Positions 10,072-21,007 of a DNA stretch of 64,000 bases are shown in pieces. Origin of the DNA: Dactylorhiza incarnata. Lineage: Eukaryota > Streptophyta > Magnoliopsida > Asparagales > Orchidaceae. The stretch is from NCBI GenBank assembly GCA_033032865.1, contig JAWHQI010000121.1, forward strand, positions 4,960,001 through 5,024,000. Reading direction: 5' to 3'. Position numbers and translations under genes: made by a program. The notes under the pieces are model-generated. The model was not told where the DNA came from. It ran no database searches and saw only the letters and a program-made list of their open reading frames with translations. Numbering within the stretch: position 1 is the first letter of the stretch; the number at the start of each line of letters is the position of its first letter.

Positions 10072-10783
10072 GGCTCTGTTTGGCGCAGTGGGGGCGACTG
10101 GAGAAGCAGTGGTGGGAAACAGTGGGGGAATAATCAGCTGTTTTGCAGAGTGGTGGTAGAATTTGTGAAACTGTTTGGAAGAACAACGTTTTAAGTGATG
10201 TTTCAACATAACTAAAAATTTCAAAAAACAAAGTCAAAAATTTCTTTTTGAAATATATTATATATAACTTATATTAATATAATTTTTTTTATATTATATA
10301 TAACTTATATTAATATAATTTTTTTAATATTATATTATATATTATATATATTATAATTTAATATAATATAATATATTATAAAGTAATATAATTATAACGT
10401 AATATAATTATATATTATTATATATTATATATATATAATATATTATACGTTTATATATTATACGTAATATATTATAAGTTTATAATTATATAAAAGTAAT
10501 ATATTATTAAATACTATTTTATTAATAAAAGTAATATATTATAAAAGTAATATAAAAGTAATTTATTATAAAAGTAATAAAAAAGGTTAGTAGCGCTGCA
10601 ACCTTTTGGCTGCAGCGCTGCTGCTATTTCCGAGTCGCGGTAAAATTCCGCGACTCGGAAATAGCGGGCCACCGCTAGTTTTAGCGGTGGCTGATGCCAT
10701 CATTGCCTTCCAAAATTTTGTTTGGCGGGGCTTTTTGAAAATCAGCGACCCCCCACCCCTGAAACGCTGCGCCAAACAAAGCC
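10072..10783. mobile_element. Tourist-like (PIF/Harbinger) MITE, 712 bp
   Basis: The ends are GGCTCTGTTTGGCGCAG and, in reverse, GGCTTTGTTTGGCGCAG. TAA flanks both sides (10069-10071 and 10784-10786), the TSD of PIF/Harbinger elements. The middle (10240-10580) is almost pure AT with tandem TATAATA units; a GC-rich inverted repeat (TTTCCGAGTCGCGG and its complement) lies at 10627-10665. No transposase is present. It is inserted in the interior of E1. Confidence 0.85.
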
Positions 10784-12374
10784 TAAGTGTGATATTACGG
10801 ACCCAAAACTACTAGGGTGGCCTTCAAAGAAATCCATCAATGACGATGGCCATAGGCTCGCCCGGTCCCACTTTCTCCACTACACTCAATACCAACCAAC
10901 TCTATGAATCATTAGGACTTAAATTAGGATGACTTATAGGCTTAGGTTTAAGGGTGAGATATAACAAAGATAAACATGATGACTTTTCACACTTAAACAA
11001 AATGTTTTGAGCTTAACATAGAAAATGACTATCTCAAAAAGAAGAGAGCGACACCCCCAGACTTGTTTTTTGAATTGGGGTCACTCTCCAAAGCGTAAAC
11101 CAAAACATTTTTCTTCTCTTCTCTTTTTCTTCTTTCTTTTCAGATTTTTTTCATTTCATATTTTTATGTTTCTTTCTAAATAAGCACCCAAACATAATAA
11201 TAATTTTGGCTTTCCACCACATCACAACATGGGATCCCACTTCCAAATATCAAGAAAAATAAGAATTTAAGCTCAGATTTTTAAGTGTGCAATTGGGTTG
11301 GTAATTTAGCTTTGGTGATGTAATGGTGGGGGTGAATCAACAAAAATTTGGTGATAGGCTCAAAATTGTGTAAACAAGGGTAGTGAATGTAGGTTAGGAT
11401 GCATAAGCTCAAACTATCCAAAAGAAAGCCTAAATCATTTTCATAGAGTTAATCACTATTTAGTGTATATGCTTCGAAGATCGCTAGGGGCGATTTCTAG
11501 ACACCGAGAAAGGACACCCCCTCGTCGTGAGCCTGTAATACAACACTAGTGACACTACACTAACGTTGGACTCGATCGCGTTCTAACGAGGAGTGGATAT
11601 ACGACCAACGATAGTAACTAAAAATACAATGTATTTAACATATGCAGAAAAATTAACTCTAAATCTATTTCTATTCTAGAACATGGGCACTCGACTAGGA
11701 GCAGTCCACGAGTCTACGGTTCACTACCCAATTTCAATTTTTTGATTATAAATTAATCTAACCTACACACCATATAGTAAATAGACAATAAGGAAATAAC
11801 ATTAATTTGCGTCGCAACGTAGTGGGTGCGGGAAATGAAATGCACCGAGCGATAAAAATTTAAAAATTGGAGCAAAATCGAAAGATAAGCACTGACGGAA
11901 TGCAAAATGGTGTGTGCGAATATATATGCGAATGAATCATGAGGAATGCAGGAAAATAAAGGGTAGAAATGCGTTACCCAATGCCCGAGAATGGGGCATT
12001 CCGGAAGTTATCGAATCTGAATCTGAACTTTGCTCCCGGCTCGGGATCGACTAAAAGATTTCAGCGATTTCACCGGAATCCTGCATTGAGATTAGCGCCG
12101 ACAAAACAAAATAAACTAACAAAAAATGTAAATAAACTTCTTAAACTAGACCAGGAAAAAAATACAATTGCAAGCAAAAATATGATAAATACATGGGTTA
12201 TTGTCCTCCTAGCACGACTTATTCAGAAAATAAAAGGTTCTAGCTTATAAGAGTATGGAAGGACAAGTGCACAGATAACTGTTCTAATATCTGTGTCGGT
12301 AACGAGTATCGATACTACGTCAGAACAATTACTCTACCTAAATAATAATACATGTTCTTCACAGGTAGAGGAAA

Positions 12375-13476
12375 CTAAAAGTAAGAAGTGGAGGAGTCCT
12401 CCTCATTATTCTCACCAAAATATATGTCCTTGCCTAGCAAGGTGCCGTCTTCTTCAAGACGGATGCAGGAGGAGAAGGGAATGAGTAGAGCTTCCTTTAT
12501 GGAGGAGGGATCAACCTCCTCACAAAAATGGATGCTCACCTCATTGGCATGAGCAAAATGCTCCAAGTCCTCCTGGAGTCCCTGTGAAGAATCAACCTGC
12601 ACAGGCTCAGACACTGAAGGGGGGTTAGGAATAAAAGAGAACAAAGACATAAATAAACAGAAATCGGGGGAGTGGTCCTGATCTCACTCCCAACAGGCTC
12701 CACCAACCGATCGCTGCCAGAGTCATAAGAATCATAGCAAGTGGCATCCGAGAACTCAAGTGCCTCGGTGGTGAGTTGAACCTCCTCGTCCGATGAAGAA
12801 GTGCAAACCTCCTCAATGGAAAGAATATCCTCCTCATCCCACTTCGGCGCTTCATCGTGCTCCAAGTAGCCCTGCTCCCCATCGGAGAGAACGACATTCT
12901 CATCCCACTTCGGCGCAACCTCGGGCTCCGAATTATCACCCTGCAGAATATCTACGACAGGATCATCAAAAATAGGTGTAGAAAACTCATGCAAAGAAGA
13001 CGGAGGAACGATGGTAATAACATCATCAGAGAATATGTGAGCTGGTTCCTCCGCAGGTGAATCAAAATAAGTGAAGAATGTACAATTGGAGGCGACTCGA
13101 CATTGTCAGAGTACGAATTAGGAGTTGAAGGAGTGCAATCAAGAGGGGAGGGATACATGATCCGGATAGCCGGTTCATCGTCTTCCTCTATTTGTCGTTT
13201 AAAAGCGACGCAATCCTTCAAAACATGATTCATACTTTGACAAAACAAGCACACATGATTAACCCCTAACCTCGAAAGAGGCGGGATACAATATTGGTGT
13301 GGTGCTCGTGGTGGAGGGGTGTGGTTATGATAATTAGGTTGATGGTATGAGGAACTGTATGATACCGATTCCCCATAGGAAGAGCCGTAAGAATCATAAC
13401 TACGGTTTCCTGAATGACATTCTCCAGATAGATGATTGAATGCCCCGCACAATCTGCATTGCAAATTTGAATACAT
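12375..13476 (-). pseudogene. Decayed dual-CCHC acidic protein of E1
   Basis: Three overlapping minus-strand frames (12952-13476, 12536-12994, 12375-12650) together cover a protein homologous to the 425-residue E2 protein. The first holds two CX2CX4HX4C knuckles (CRLCGAFNHLSGEC and CLFCQSMNHVLKDC) and the following acidic motif QIEEDDEPAIRI. The last holds EPVQVDSSQGLQEDLEHFAH and EALLIPFSSC, close to the E2 C-terminus. Frameshifts separate the frames, so no intact product is possible. Function is unknown; the knuckles suggest nucleic-acid binding. Confidence 0.7.
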
Positions 13477-13760
13477 ATTGTTGTGGGGTGTTTCACAAGA
13501 AAATATTAATCTTTGAATGAATTAACTACACACACAAGCAACTTAAAATGATTAGCCTGCTTTGAATTTTGTTTAAACAGATTAGGAATAAAGAAATTTA
13601 AAAGGTGCTATTAAAAATAAAAAACAAGGAAAATAAAAAACAATAACAAAAACGATGGAATAAAATCAAAAAGCAACTAAATCAAAACAACCGGTATATA
13701 CAAGTTGAAAAAGGCTTTCATCTCTCAGCTCTCTGTTCAGATACTCACACGACCGTGTTC

Positions 13761-13776
13761 TCCGGCAACGACGCCA
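13761..13776 (-). other. E1 primer-binding site
   Basis: On the minus strand TGGCGTCGTTGCCGGA follows the LTR end. It differs from the E3 site (TGGCGCCGTTGCCGGGGA) by a few bases and is likely the same tRNA primer, mutated. Confidence 0.65.
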
Positions 13777-14620
13777 AAAATTTGACGCGCACGAGACTGC
13801 GGTGCGAACGACAGTGAACCGGTCATTGTCAAGTAATAATAAAACGGGAATAAATCCCCGAGTATCGAATCTCACGTGGAACACGGCGGGGTGGAGTAAT
13901 CTATTGAGGCGAAATTTGAGATAGAAGTCTTTTTAAGTCGGTGTTTTGCGAGGGGTTTGATTTGGTACTAACAACTAATTGCAATAAAAGTAAACTAATT
14001 AACTATGCGGGTCACCGACACCGCTTCGCTCCTCCGCGGGTCGCCGGCCTCCGCTTCGCACTTTCGTGGGTCACCTTCCTCTGCTTCGCACTTTTGTGGG
14101 TCACCTTCCTCCGCTTCGCACTTTCGCGGGTCGCCTTCCTCCGCTTCGCACTTTCGCGGGTCGCAAGCCTCCGCTTCGCTCGTTGTCGTAGCAACACACA
14201 ACACAACCACAAGCACATCAACACAACACCACCTCCAAGCAAAGACTCATGAACATAACAATAATGATTTTCAATTAAGAGTAAACACATATAAATAAAT
14301 ATAAGTGCATGTTATGTTCATACAAACTGCACCATCACCATATATGAAGAAAACAAAAAAAAGGACAAACCTAAAAATGATGAAAAATAGGAAAAGCAAT
14401 ACAAACGCTTCCCGAGTCTCTTCCTCAAAAGTGATGGAGCTAGCAAGAATTCTAACACGATCCTTGGTTGTCATCCGGGGTCTATGAAGCTATCATTACC
14501 TCTCGCCCGTCTTCTCGGTAGTTTTGTAGCAATCACGTTGAAACCCACAAAATCACCTTCAATATTGCTTGAATCTTTGGAGGAAGTCTTGATCTTTGAA
14601 GCTTGGGTGATGATGAGGAG

Positions 14621-16346
14621 TGTTGAGAAAAACTCCTTTTTGATTTAACTTAAACAATTATCTATTGTTGATTTTACTCCCTAGGATTATTACCCACATT
14701 GTATAGAAAAGGGTAAAATAATCATTAGATGTCCTAGATTGTCACACTCACCTTAGAGTGTCAAGACCAGGTCAAGACAAGCAAAAATTCAGCTGAGTTA
14801 AAACTTGCGTCGAATAGAAGTCGACACAACTTCGACTGGAAGTTGATGCCACTTCGAATAGAAATCAAAGTAACTCAGTAAATTAGTCAGAGTAACAAGT
14901 GAAGTCGACGCAACGTCGAAATGTACTCGACGCAGATGGTCAAGCCAATCGAAGACATCTCAGTAGTCGACGTAACTTCTATTTTAACTCGACGCAGAAG
15001 ATGAAGTCCAAGTTCAAGCTTCCAACTAGACGAATAAGTCGATAAGTATTCGACGTAACAATTATATCTGAGTTCATTCAGAGCTGAGAACTATTTCGAA
15101 GCCACTTCAATAAGAACTCAGAGGTGCGTCGATAAGAAGGAAGTCAATTCGACGCTACGTCGACATCTGAGTTCAGTCAGAGCTAAGAAGGATTTCGAAG
15201 CTACTCCTATAAGAACTCAGAGGTGCGTCGATAAGAAAGAAATTCAATTCGACGCTACGTCGAATATTGTCAGAAAAAAGTATGTTTTCTGCTGCTTTTT
15301 CTAATACCTTATTAGAAAGTCTACAAAGCTGAAGACTGTTCTCTAACGACTCGTTTATTGCAAAGAATGGAATGAAGTATTTAAAAGACACATCAAAAGA
15401 CATTCTTGGAAGTTATTCAAATCAGTCTTGACGGGTCGGGAACAAAATGGAAGGAAACCTTTATTGTCCAATGGACATTCCTTCCAAGGAGAGACCAGAA
15501 GAGGAAATAGATTCACACTCTAATTGATAGAGAATAAGTATTCAGAAGGGGGAAGAGAAACTTAACGATTTTTTATTATTCTGTCTGCTTCATCTTCTTC
15601 TTTCTCAAGCTCTAAAGACAGAACAAGGAGAATAAAGAAAATATCTCTATACAGGAAAAAGATAACAAGGCTGCTGCTTCTTCTTCATCTCATCTTGCAG
15701 CAGGAAACCAACAAAAGTACAGAGAGTATATCAGGATCAAAAGCTCATAACCCTTGCATCCATCACTATCTTAAACAAGGGTTCATTATACACAGATCTT
15801 GAAGAACATCAAAAGACAGCTCCTGTGTGATAGCTGCTAATGGATTCATATAGCAGAATCCCATTCCTTCTCTTCTTCTCCTTTCTCTGTTCTTATTCTA
15901 CAATCTGTAAAAGAGTTTTAAGAATCCCTCTTCAAAGGATTCAGTGGTTCTAAGAGTCTCCTTATCAAAAGACTCAGTGGTTCTAAGAGTCTACTTGTCA
16001 AAAGACTCAGTGGTTCTAAGAGTCTTCTTATCAAAAGACTCAGTGATTCTTAGAGTCTCCTTATCAAAAGACTCAGGCACTGCTAGTGCATTCCTACCAG
16101 GGTGGTGGAAGAGTGGAGTACCCACATTTTGGGGAACCACTATAAATTTTCTGTCTCCTGGTTTTGCATTTTCTGTGCCATCCCATTTACATTTACTGTT
16201 TTTCTGTGATTAATTTATTCTGTGTAGGTATTACTGATAGCATAGTCCTTAGTAGTTTTTATTGTGTATGCACATTTATGGTATAAAGTTTTAAAACTCT
16301 ATTCACCCCCTCTAGAGAATACTTAGAGGCACACTGTGCACTTTCA
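14621..16346 (+). mobile_element. Solo LTR, 1.73 kb, probably Copia
   Basis: It begins TGTTGAGAAAAACTCC and ends GTGCACTTTCA, with TSD AGGAG on both sides (14616-14620, 16347-16351). The homologous uninterrupted site is in the left E1 LTR near 8995 (GGGGAGGAGCC). Near its end it has CTATTCACCCCCTCTAG, a signature of several plant Copia LTRs. The first part is rich in GTCGA/TCGAC motifs (14810-15270); a 33-36-bp minisatellite lies at 15921-16077. No coding sequence is present. Confidence 0.85.
15921..16077. repeat. Minisatellite of hairpin-forming units in solo LTR
   Basis: About five units of 33-36 bp, each containing AGAGTCTCCTTATCAAAAGA then CTCAGTGGTTCTA. Within a unit GAGTC and GACTC can pair around an AT-rich loop, so the array is a row of small hairpins. 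Confidence 0.85.
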
Positions 16347-16532
16347 AGGAGCCTAGGGGAGAACCCTAGCTTGGAGGGGCGAGAAACGGTGAAACGACGC
16401 TGAAAAGCGGACCTAAAAATGAAGCAGGCAGAAGAAATCGCGAAACAGGCTATTTGTAGGCAGCAGAAATAAAGAACACGCACGTGTAGGCGCACGACCA
16501 CTGGTCGTGCGCGAAGGAAAGTCCTCTACTCG

Positions 16533-17710
16533 TTTTTTTAGAAGATATACCCAAGTACATTTGGAATAGTCATAAATAAAAGTTACAAAGTAAAGACTAC
16601 CCCGACCAACAGTTTTGTTAGGAGAAGTACCCCAGATGTCTGAGTGAACGAGATCAAACGAACGAGTCGAACTATGTTCATTTTTGGTTGGATAGGAGGA
16701 GCGGTGATGTTTGCATATTGACAGGCTTCACAGTTGAGAGAGGAATTGTCCTTCTGTAGGTTTGGCATGAGCTGGTAGAGTAGGCGAGGAGGAGGATGAC
16801 CAAGGCGAAGATGCCACTGATTGAGAGGACTGGATGTGGTAGAGGTAGATAGAACAGACATGTTGTCAAGGAAGTAGAGGCCGCCGCTCTCACTTTCAGT
16901 AGCAAACGTCTCCTTTGAGTTAAGATCCTGAAAATAACAATTATTAGAAGTAAACGTGACAGAGAACTTTAGTTGTCTCGAGAGAGTTGTAACAAAGAGT
17001 AAATTGCAAGGAAAGGTCGGCACGTAGAGAGTATTCGCAAGTTGGATAGATTGAGTGACCTGGACCATACCAGTCCCACACACAGGGGATGGAGATCCAT
17101 CCACAATCAACACTGATGGTGACCGATCATGTTTGTCCAAATGAGAAAAGTTAAGAGGATTTCCTGTCATGATTGGGGCACTGGAGTCAATGAGCCACTT
17201 ACACTGAGTGACAACATGTGCGCTACCTGAAGAGGTGGCAAGAGAGGCAGACTTCTTTGATGCAGAAAGAGTAGCGTCACCCACTTGTGGATGAAGATGA
17301 GGATACTTGGCAAAGCAACGATTCTCAACGTGGCCTAGTTTTTCGCAATAGGAGCATTGGTACTTACTAGGTCCACGTCCACCGGAGCAGCCTCCACGAT
17401 CACTAGTGGTATCGTGATTAGCAGGATGAGCAAACCGGTTAGAAGTCGACGGGGAGGATACCAGAGGCCGTTGAAGAAGAGTTGTAACAACCGAGATGCG
17501 AGCAGCAGTGACATCAAGGGTCGGAGAGTCAGCTTCACCAAGAATTTGTTGACGTATCATGTCATAGGAGTCTGGTAGGCGAAGAAGATAACAGACCACC
17601 AGGAGTTTCTGGAAATGTTTGTGTTGTTCGACAAGATCTGCAGAGAAGGGGTTAGAAAAAAACCGAAGACCGCACAAGGAGAGAATAGAGTTCACAATCG
17701 AAGGAAGATG
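16533..17710 (-). pseudogene. Copia gag-protease-integrase remnant
   Basis: The main minus-strand frame is 16583-17695 (370 residues). It has a Gag tail (LRLPDSYDMIRQQILG), one CCHC knuckle (CSYCEKLGHVENRC), a protease-like site WLIDSSAPIMTG where DSG would be expected, and the pre-integrase zinc region (NQWHLRLGHPPPRLLYQLM). The remaining part toward 16533 reads, in another frame, like the start of the integrase core. Most of Gag is missing between the primer site and this frame. The altered protease triad (DSS) and frameshift in integrase mean it is inactive. Confidence 0.85.
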
Positions 17711-17728
17711 AACCTATCTCTGATATCA
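17711..17728 (-). other. Copia primer-binding site
   Basis: On the minus strand TGATATCAGAGATAGG follows the LTR. It is the initiator-Met type (TGGTATCAGAG…) with one change. Confidence 0.75.
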
Positions 17729-17882
17729 TTGGAAAAAGAAATATAATACGAGAGAAATTGAAAATAACTGAATTTTATTTCCAAAAAAATCTAAATATTA
17801 CATAGGTATGACCTCTTTTATATAGAACGGAGGAGGAGAGACAATTTACAATTTGACAATGTGGGACTAATTACAGGAATCT

Positions 17883-18338
17883 TGATACCGCTAGGGTATC
17901 GGGTTGCCGACACGGGGAGCGGCGATGAGTACGAGCTGTCGTGGGGTGTCGTCGGGCGGCAGTATTAGCGATACCGAGCGAGAGATAGAGAGCGAGAGAG
18001 ATAGACGGGAGGAAGATAGAGGAAGAGATAGAGAGAGAAAGAGGAAAGGGGAGCAGCCCCTAATTTCAAAAGTGATCAAAAGATAACTATAAACCCTAAG
18101 GTGCTCCCATATATAGGGGGAAACCACCACACATCAAGAGTCCATAAAGAGAAATAGCTAATACAACTTTTTTAAATAAAACTTAAAGGCATAAAAGATA
18201 ACAGGTCCGGTCAGCCCCTTCTAGACTGTGTCCGCCGAACCGCCCGGTTCGGTCCTGGGTCCGGTGCCGTTGCCCGCTCCCGCGCGTGTCCTCGAGTACA
18301 CCTGCCACTCCGGTTCGTCCGCCTGGATGTCGGTAACA
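17883..18338 (-). repeat. Left LTR of the Gypsy derivative
   Basis: It is a 456-bp copy of 19836-20300. It includes a GA-rich low-complexity tract (17968-18050) and a region overlapping the C-terminus of the integrase frame. Confidence 0.9.
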
Positions 18339-19618
18339 ATACCTCCGTCTGGAAAATTGGCCTTGTCCTCAAGGCAGTAGTCTGGGAACTGTCGGCGAAA
18401 ATCATCACGAAGTAGCCATGTCGTGGCCGTAGGAGGGCGGTTTCGCCATGCCACATGTATCTCCTCCGATTGGGCATCGTCGGTCCTGTGGTGGCATCGA
18501 TCAACAATGGCCTCGGGGTAGAGGGGGTCGGAATCCGAAGAGTCCAAGTCTGCCAGAATGTGATCGGTGACGGGGTGATCGCCGATGACGCGTCGTAGTT
18601 GTGACACATGAAAGACCGGGTGGATGCGAGAACTGTCCGGGAGACGGAGGCGGTATGCGACCGCTCCAATACGGCTAATAATCTCGAACGACCCATAGAA
18701 GCGCGGGGCTAGCTTGGGGCAAGGGCGGCGGGCTACCGTAAGCTGTCGGTAGGGGTGAAGTTTGATGAACACCCGCTCCCCCACTTGAAACGTCAAATCA
18801 CGACGCTTCCTATTGGCAAAGGCAGCCATCTTGGCCTGTGCACGCCGAAGGTGATGCTTCAAACTATCCATAATGACGTCCCTATCATGCAGGTGATCCG
18901 CCAAGCTAGCAACTGGGCATTCCCCGGGTAGATGTCGGAGCACGGTCGACGGTTGCCGGCCATAGACCGTCTCGAATGGCGAGGTATGCGCGTTGTGGTG
19001 GTATGCGGTGTTGTAGGAGTATTCCGCCCAGCATAACCATTTGGCCCACGAGCTGGGGCGCTCGCTGATAAAACAGCGCAAATATGTCTCCAAGCACCGG
19101 TTGAGCACCTCGGACTGGCCGTCCGACTGGGGGTGATATGCCGTGCTCATCCGAAGGTGGGTGCCCTGAAGTCGGAACAAAGAGGTCCAGAAGCTACTGA
19201 GGAAAAGTGGGTCGCGATCGCTCACAATCGAGCGAGGAAAGCCATGAAGACGCACAATCTCCGTAATGAAGCCGTCGTCCACGGACGCTGCGGTGTAGGG
19301 GTGGCGCAGAGGGACGAAGTGGGCGTACTTCGTCAGGCGGTCCACGACCACCAATATGCAGTCAAACCCGTTGGAACGGGGTAGCCGGGTGATGAAGTCC
19401 ATTGCGATGTCCTCCCAGACACGCTCCGGGATCGGTAGGGGTTGCAAGAGACCGCTGGGAAACATGGTCTCATATTTGGCCTTCTGGCAGGTCAGGCAAG
19501 CCGCCACGTAGGCCTTCACCTGGCGAAGCATGTGAGGCCAATAGAGAGATGCGGCTAAACGCTGATATCCGAAAAGCTCCCGCGTTGCCGCCCGACGGTA
19601 GACTTGGGCGGCCCTCAA
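18221..19618 (-). CDS. Gypsy integrase with C-terminal chromodomain-like tail
   Basis: An open minus-strand frame of 465 residues. It has the end of the zinc-binding H2C2 region (LYWPHMLRQVKAYVAACLTC then QKAKYETMFP), the catalytic core with DFITRLPRS, IVSDRDPLFLSSFW and HPQSDGQSEVLN, and a C-terminal region with PKLAPRFYGSFEII and a chromodomain-like segment ending FPDYCLEDKANFP. The tail overlaps the LTR. Integrase joins the cDNA to chromatin; the chromodomain is known to steer such elements to heterochromatin. Upstream pol is deleted, so it would have no Gag-Pol fusion to be made from, although the frame itself is intact. Confidence 0.85.
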   Translation of the reverse strand: MRAAQVYRRAATRELFGYQRLAASLYWPHMLRQVKAYVAACLTCQKAKYETMFPSGLLQPLPIPERVWEDIAMDFITRLPRSNGFDCILVVVDRLTKYAHFVPLRHPYTAASVDDGFITEIVRLHGFPRSIVSDRDPLFLSSFWTSLFRLQGTHLRMSTAYHPQSDGQSEVLNRCLETYLRCFISERPSSWAKWLCWAEYSYNTAYHHNAHTSPFETVYGRQPSTVLRHLPGECPVASLADHLHDRDVIMDSLKHHLRRAQAKMAAFANRKRRDLTFQVGERVFIKLHPYRQLTVARRPCPKLAPRFYGSFEIISRIGAVAYRLRLPDSSRIHPVFHVSQLRRVIGDHPVTDHILADLDSSDSDPLYPEAIVDRCHHRTDDAQSEEIHVAWRNRPPTATTWLLRDDFRRQFPDYCLEDKANFPDGGIVTDIQADEPEWQVYSRTRAGAGNGTGPRTEPGGSADTV

Positions 19619-19629
19619 GACTGCTGATG

Positions 19630-19766
19630 CACGCTTGAGCCGCGAGCAAGGCGTCGACGGCGGACTGCAGGCCGTCCATGCGTTCCTCCTGGCGGTTGAG
19701 TCGCAGGCGGGTGATGTCCGCGTCGTCCAAGCCCTCGGTGGCTTGGGACCGGGTGTTGGGCGCCAT
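19630..19766 (-). pseudogene. Gag N-terminus of the Gypsy derivative
   Basis: From an ATG at 19766 the minus strand reads MAPNTRSQATEGLDDADITR then a coiled-coil-like LRLNRQEERMDGLQSAVDAL. This is a typical start of chromovirus Gag (MAxxTRSQ). The frame then crosses the deletion junction into integrase sequence out of frame. Confidence 0.75.
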
Positions 19767-19820
19767 GGCTGTGGGGAAGACGACGGGAAGAAGACCGGCG
19801 ACGCTAGGGCAGGCGGAAAG

Positions 19821-19834
19821 GGCAGGTCGGGCCA
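19821..19834 (-). other. Primer-binding site, tRNA-Tyr-like
   Basis: Minus-strand TGGCCCGACCTGCC follows the LTR after one T. It resembles the complement of the 3' end of plant tRNA-Tyr (TGGTCCGACCTACC) with two changes. Confidence 0.6.
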
Positions 19835-19835
19835 A

Positions 19836-20300
19836 TGATACCGCTAGGGTATTGGGTTGCCGACACGGGGAGCGGCGATGAGGACGGGCTGCCGTGGGGT
19901 GTCGTCGAGCGGCGGTATTAGTGATACCGAGCGAGAGATAGAGAGGGAGAGAGATAGACGGGAGGGAGGAAGATAGAGGAAGAGATAGAGAGAGAGAAAG
20001 AGGATAGGGGAGCAACCCCTAATTTCATAAGTGATCAAAACTCAAAAGATAACAATAAACCCTAAGGTGCTCCCATATATAGGGGGAAACCACCACACAT
20101 CAAGAGTCCATAAAGAGAAATAGCTAATACAACTTTTTTAAATAAAACTTAAAGGCATAAAAGATAACAGGTCCGGTCAGCCCCTTCTAGACTGTGTCCG
20201 CCGAACCGCCCGGTTCGGTCCGGTGCCGTTGCCCGCTCCCGCGCGTGTCCTTTTCGAGTACACCTGCCACTCCGGTTCGTCCGCCTGGATGTCGTTAACA
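19836..20300 (-). repeat. Right LTR of the Gypsy derivative
   Basis: It is a 465-bp copy of 17883-18338 with a small number of substitutions and short indels; it is flanked on the right by AATCT. Confidence 0.9.
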
Positions 20301-20796
20301 AATCTACACAGATGCGGTTAGAACGGTCAGTGCGGTTAACCAAGAGTTAACCGCCCATGAGGATGCGGTTACACAAGGGTAAATGCCCATACATACAATC
20401 AGCAGGGAGCGTGAACCAAGGATGTATCCGCCAGTCTTCATCACCACAGCTTGCGGTCAACCAGTCCTAACCGCAAGCACCACCGGGTGCGGTTACACAT
20501 GGGTAACCTCACATATGTTCCATCTGTCAGCATCCACTGCAGTTAGACAATCTAAACCGCGGTGACCGCAAGCTGCGGTCACACAAGGTTAACCCCACCC
20601 ATACACCTGTTCTGACAATCAAAATTATTTTTATAGCATTGATCATATCTGAGTCATTGGCATTAGTTTTATCATATAAAGTCATTTAACTTTGACCTCT
20701 CAAGCAATTATGTGAGTTTTATGTTTTTGTCCACAAGTTCCTTTCCATGTTCTTAAATAATGATTCAAGTTATCTGGATCTTTACATGTATGCAAG

Positions 20797-20862
20797 ATTG
20801 GCAACACCAATGGTCAAGGAAGGGCGTTGGAATGATCTGGATGACTACAAGATGATTGATGC
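20797..20862 (+). CDS. Host Myb/SANT-like gene, exon C
   Basis: The frame reads LATPMVKEGRWNDLDDYKMI then DA. In the REB1/TTF1-like family this corresponds to the link between the first and second Myb repeats (…LTSPMVAEGxWADVDDYRLLDAL). A GTATGT donor follows at 20863, leaving two bases of a codon. These join in phase to exon D at 43404 (GC plus G, then ATT CAG). The start at 20797 is the nearest AG acceptor in the right frame; the true boundary may be slightly upstream, since the open frame extends back to 20741. The following intron is about 22.5 kb. Confidence 0.65.
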
Positions 20863-21007
20863 GTATGTGTTTCCATTTCAGAATTACAAGGTTAACATAT
20901 TGGCTTCATGGAAAAGAAAACCTCCATCATAGCCATGCGTACCCAAAAAAAGAGCTTCTAAATGCAGCAAAAGAACATAAACCCCCATGTGCTTTACATT
21001 TTTATGT

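Larger units (their letters stand above)
8343..16532 (-). mobile_element. E1: Athila-like non-autonomous LTR element, end-truncated
   Basis: Two copies of an LTR (8343-9800, lacking its first 135 bases; 13783-16532, lacking its last portion and interrupted) flank an interior of about 4 kb. The minus-strand primer site at 13761-13776 reads TGGCGTCGTTGCCGGA, a variant of the TGGCGCCGTTGCCGGGGA site of Athila-like elements. A purine tract related to AAGTCTGAGGGT borders the left LTR at 9801. The interior carries a decayed dual-CCHC frame (12375-13476), homologous to the intact one in E2, and no pol. Both termini end abruptly against Copia sequence that is itself missing a segment, so deletions have removed both junctions. 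Confidence 0.8.
13783..16532 (-). repeat. E1 right LTR (5' LTR), interrupted and truncated
   Basis: It begins TGACGCGCACGAG, in the position where E2 begins TGATGGCGCAAATC. It is interrupted by a solo LTR at 14621-16346 and resumes at 16347 with GAGCCTAGGGGAGAACCC, matching 8998 onward in the left LTR. It stops at CTCTACTCG (16532), where the left copy continues for about 540 bp more. Confidence 0.8.
17883..20300 (-). mobile_element. Gypsy chromovirus deletion derivative, 2.4 kb
   Basis: LTRs 17883-18338 and 19836-20300 (TGATACCGCTAGG…GTAACA) and the TSD AATCT (17878-17882, 20301-20305) are clear. The minus-strand interior has the first residues of Gag (start at 19766) joined directly to integrase plus chromodomain. 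Late Gag, protease, RT and RNase H are missing. The primer site at 19821-19834 resembles tRNA-Tyr (TGGCCCGACCTGCC). Confidence 0.9.
4388..20617 (-). mobile_element. Copia (Ty1) LTR retrotransposon, minus strand, heavily nested
   Basis: The element is bounded by LTRs 4388-4851 and 17729-20617 (the latter interrupted) and by the target duplication ATCAA (4383-4387 and 20618-20622). Inside, from right to left on the minus strand, are a primer-binding site, gag/protease/integrase remnant, reverse transcriptase fragment and RNase H, the Copia order. Three other elements sit within it: 5808-8118, about 8343-16532 and 17883-20300. Much of integrase and the start of reverse transcriptase are missing, so it is defective. 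It sits in an intron of the host Myb-like gene. Confidence 0.9.
17729..20617 (-). repeat. Copia LTR (5' LTR), interrupted
   Basis: TTGGAAAAAGAAATATAATA at the left and ACCTGTTCTGACA at the right match LTR 4388-4851. A 2.4-kb Gypsy derivative interrupts it at 17883-20300. The terminal CA next to the primer site has been lost or mutated. Confidence 0.9.
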
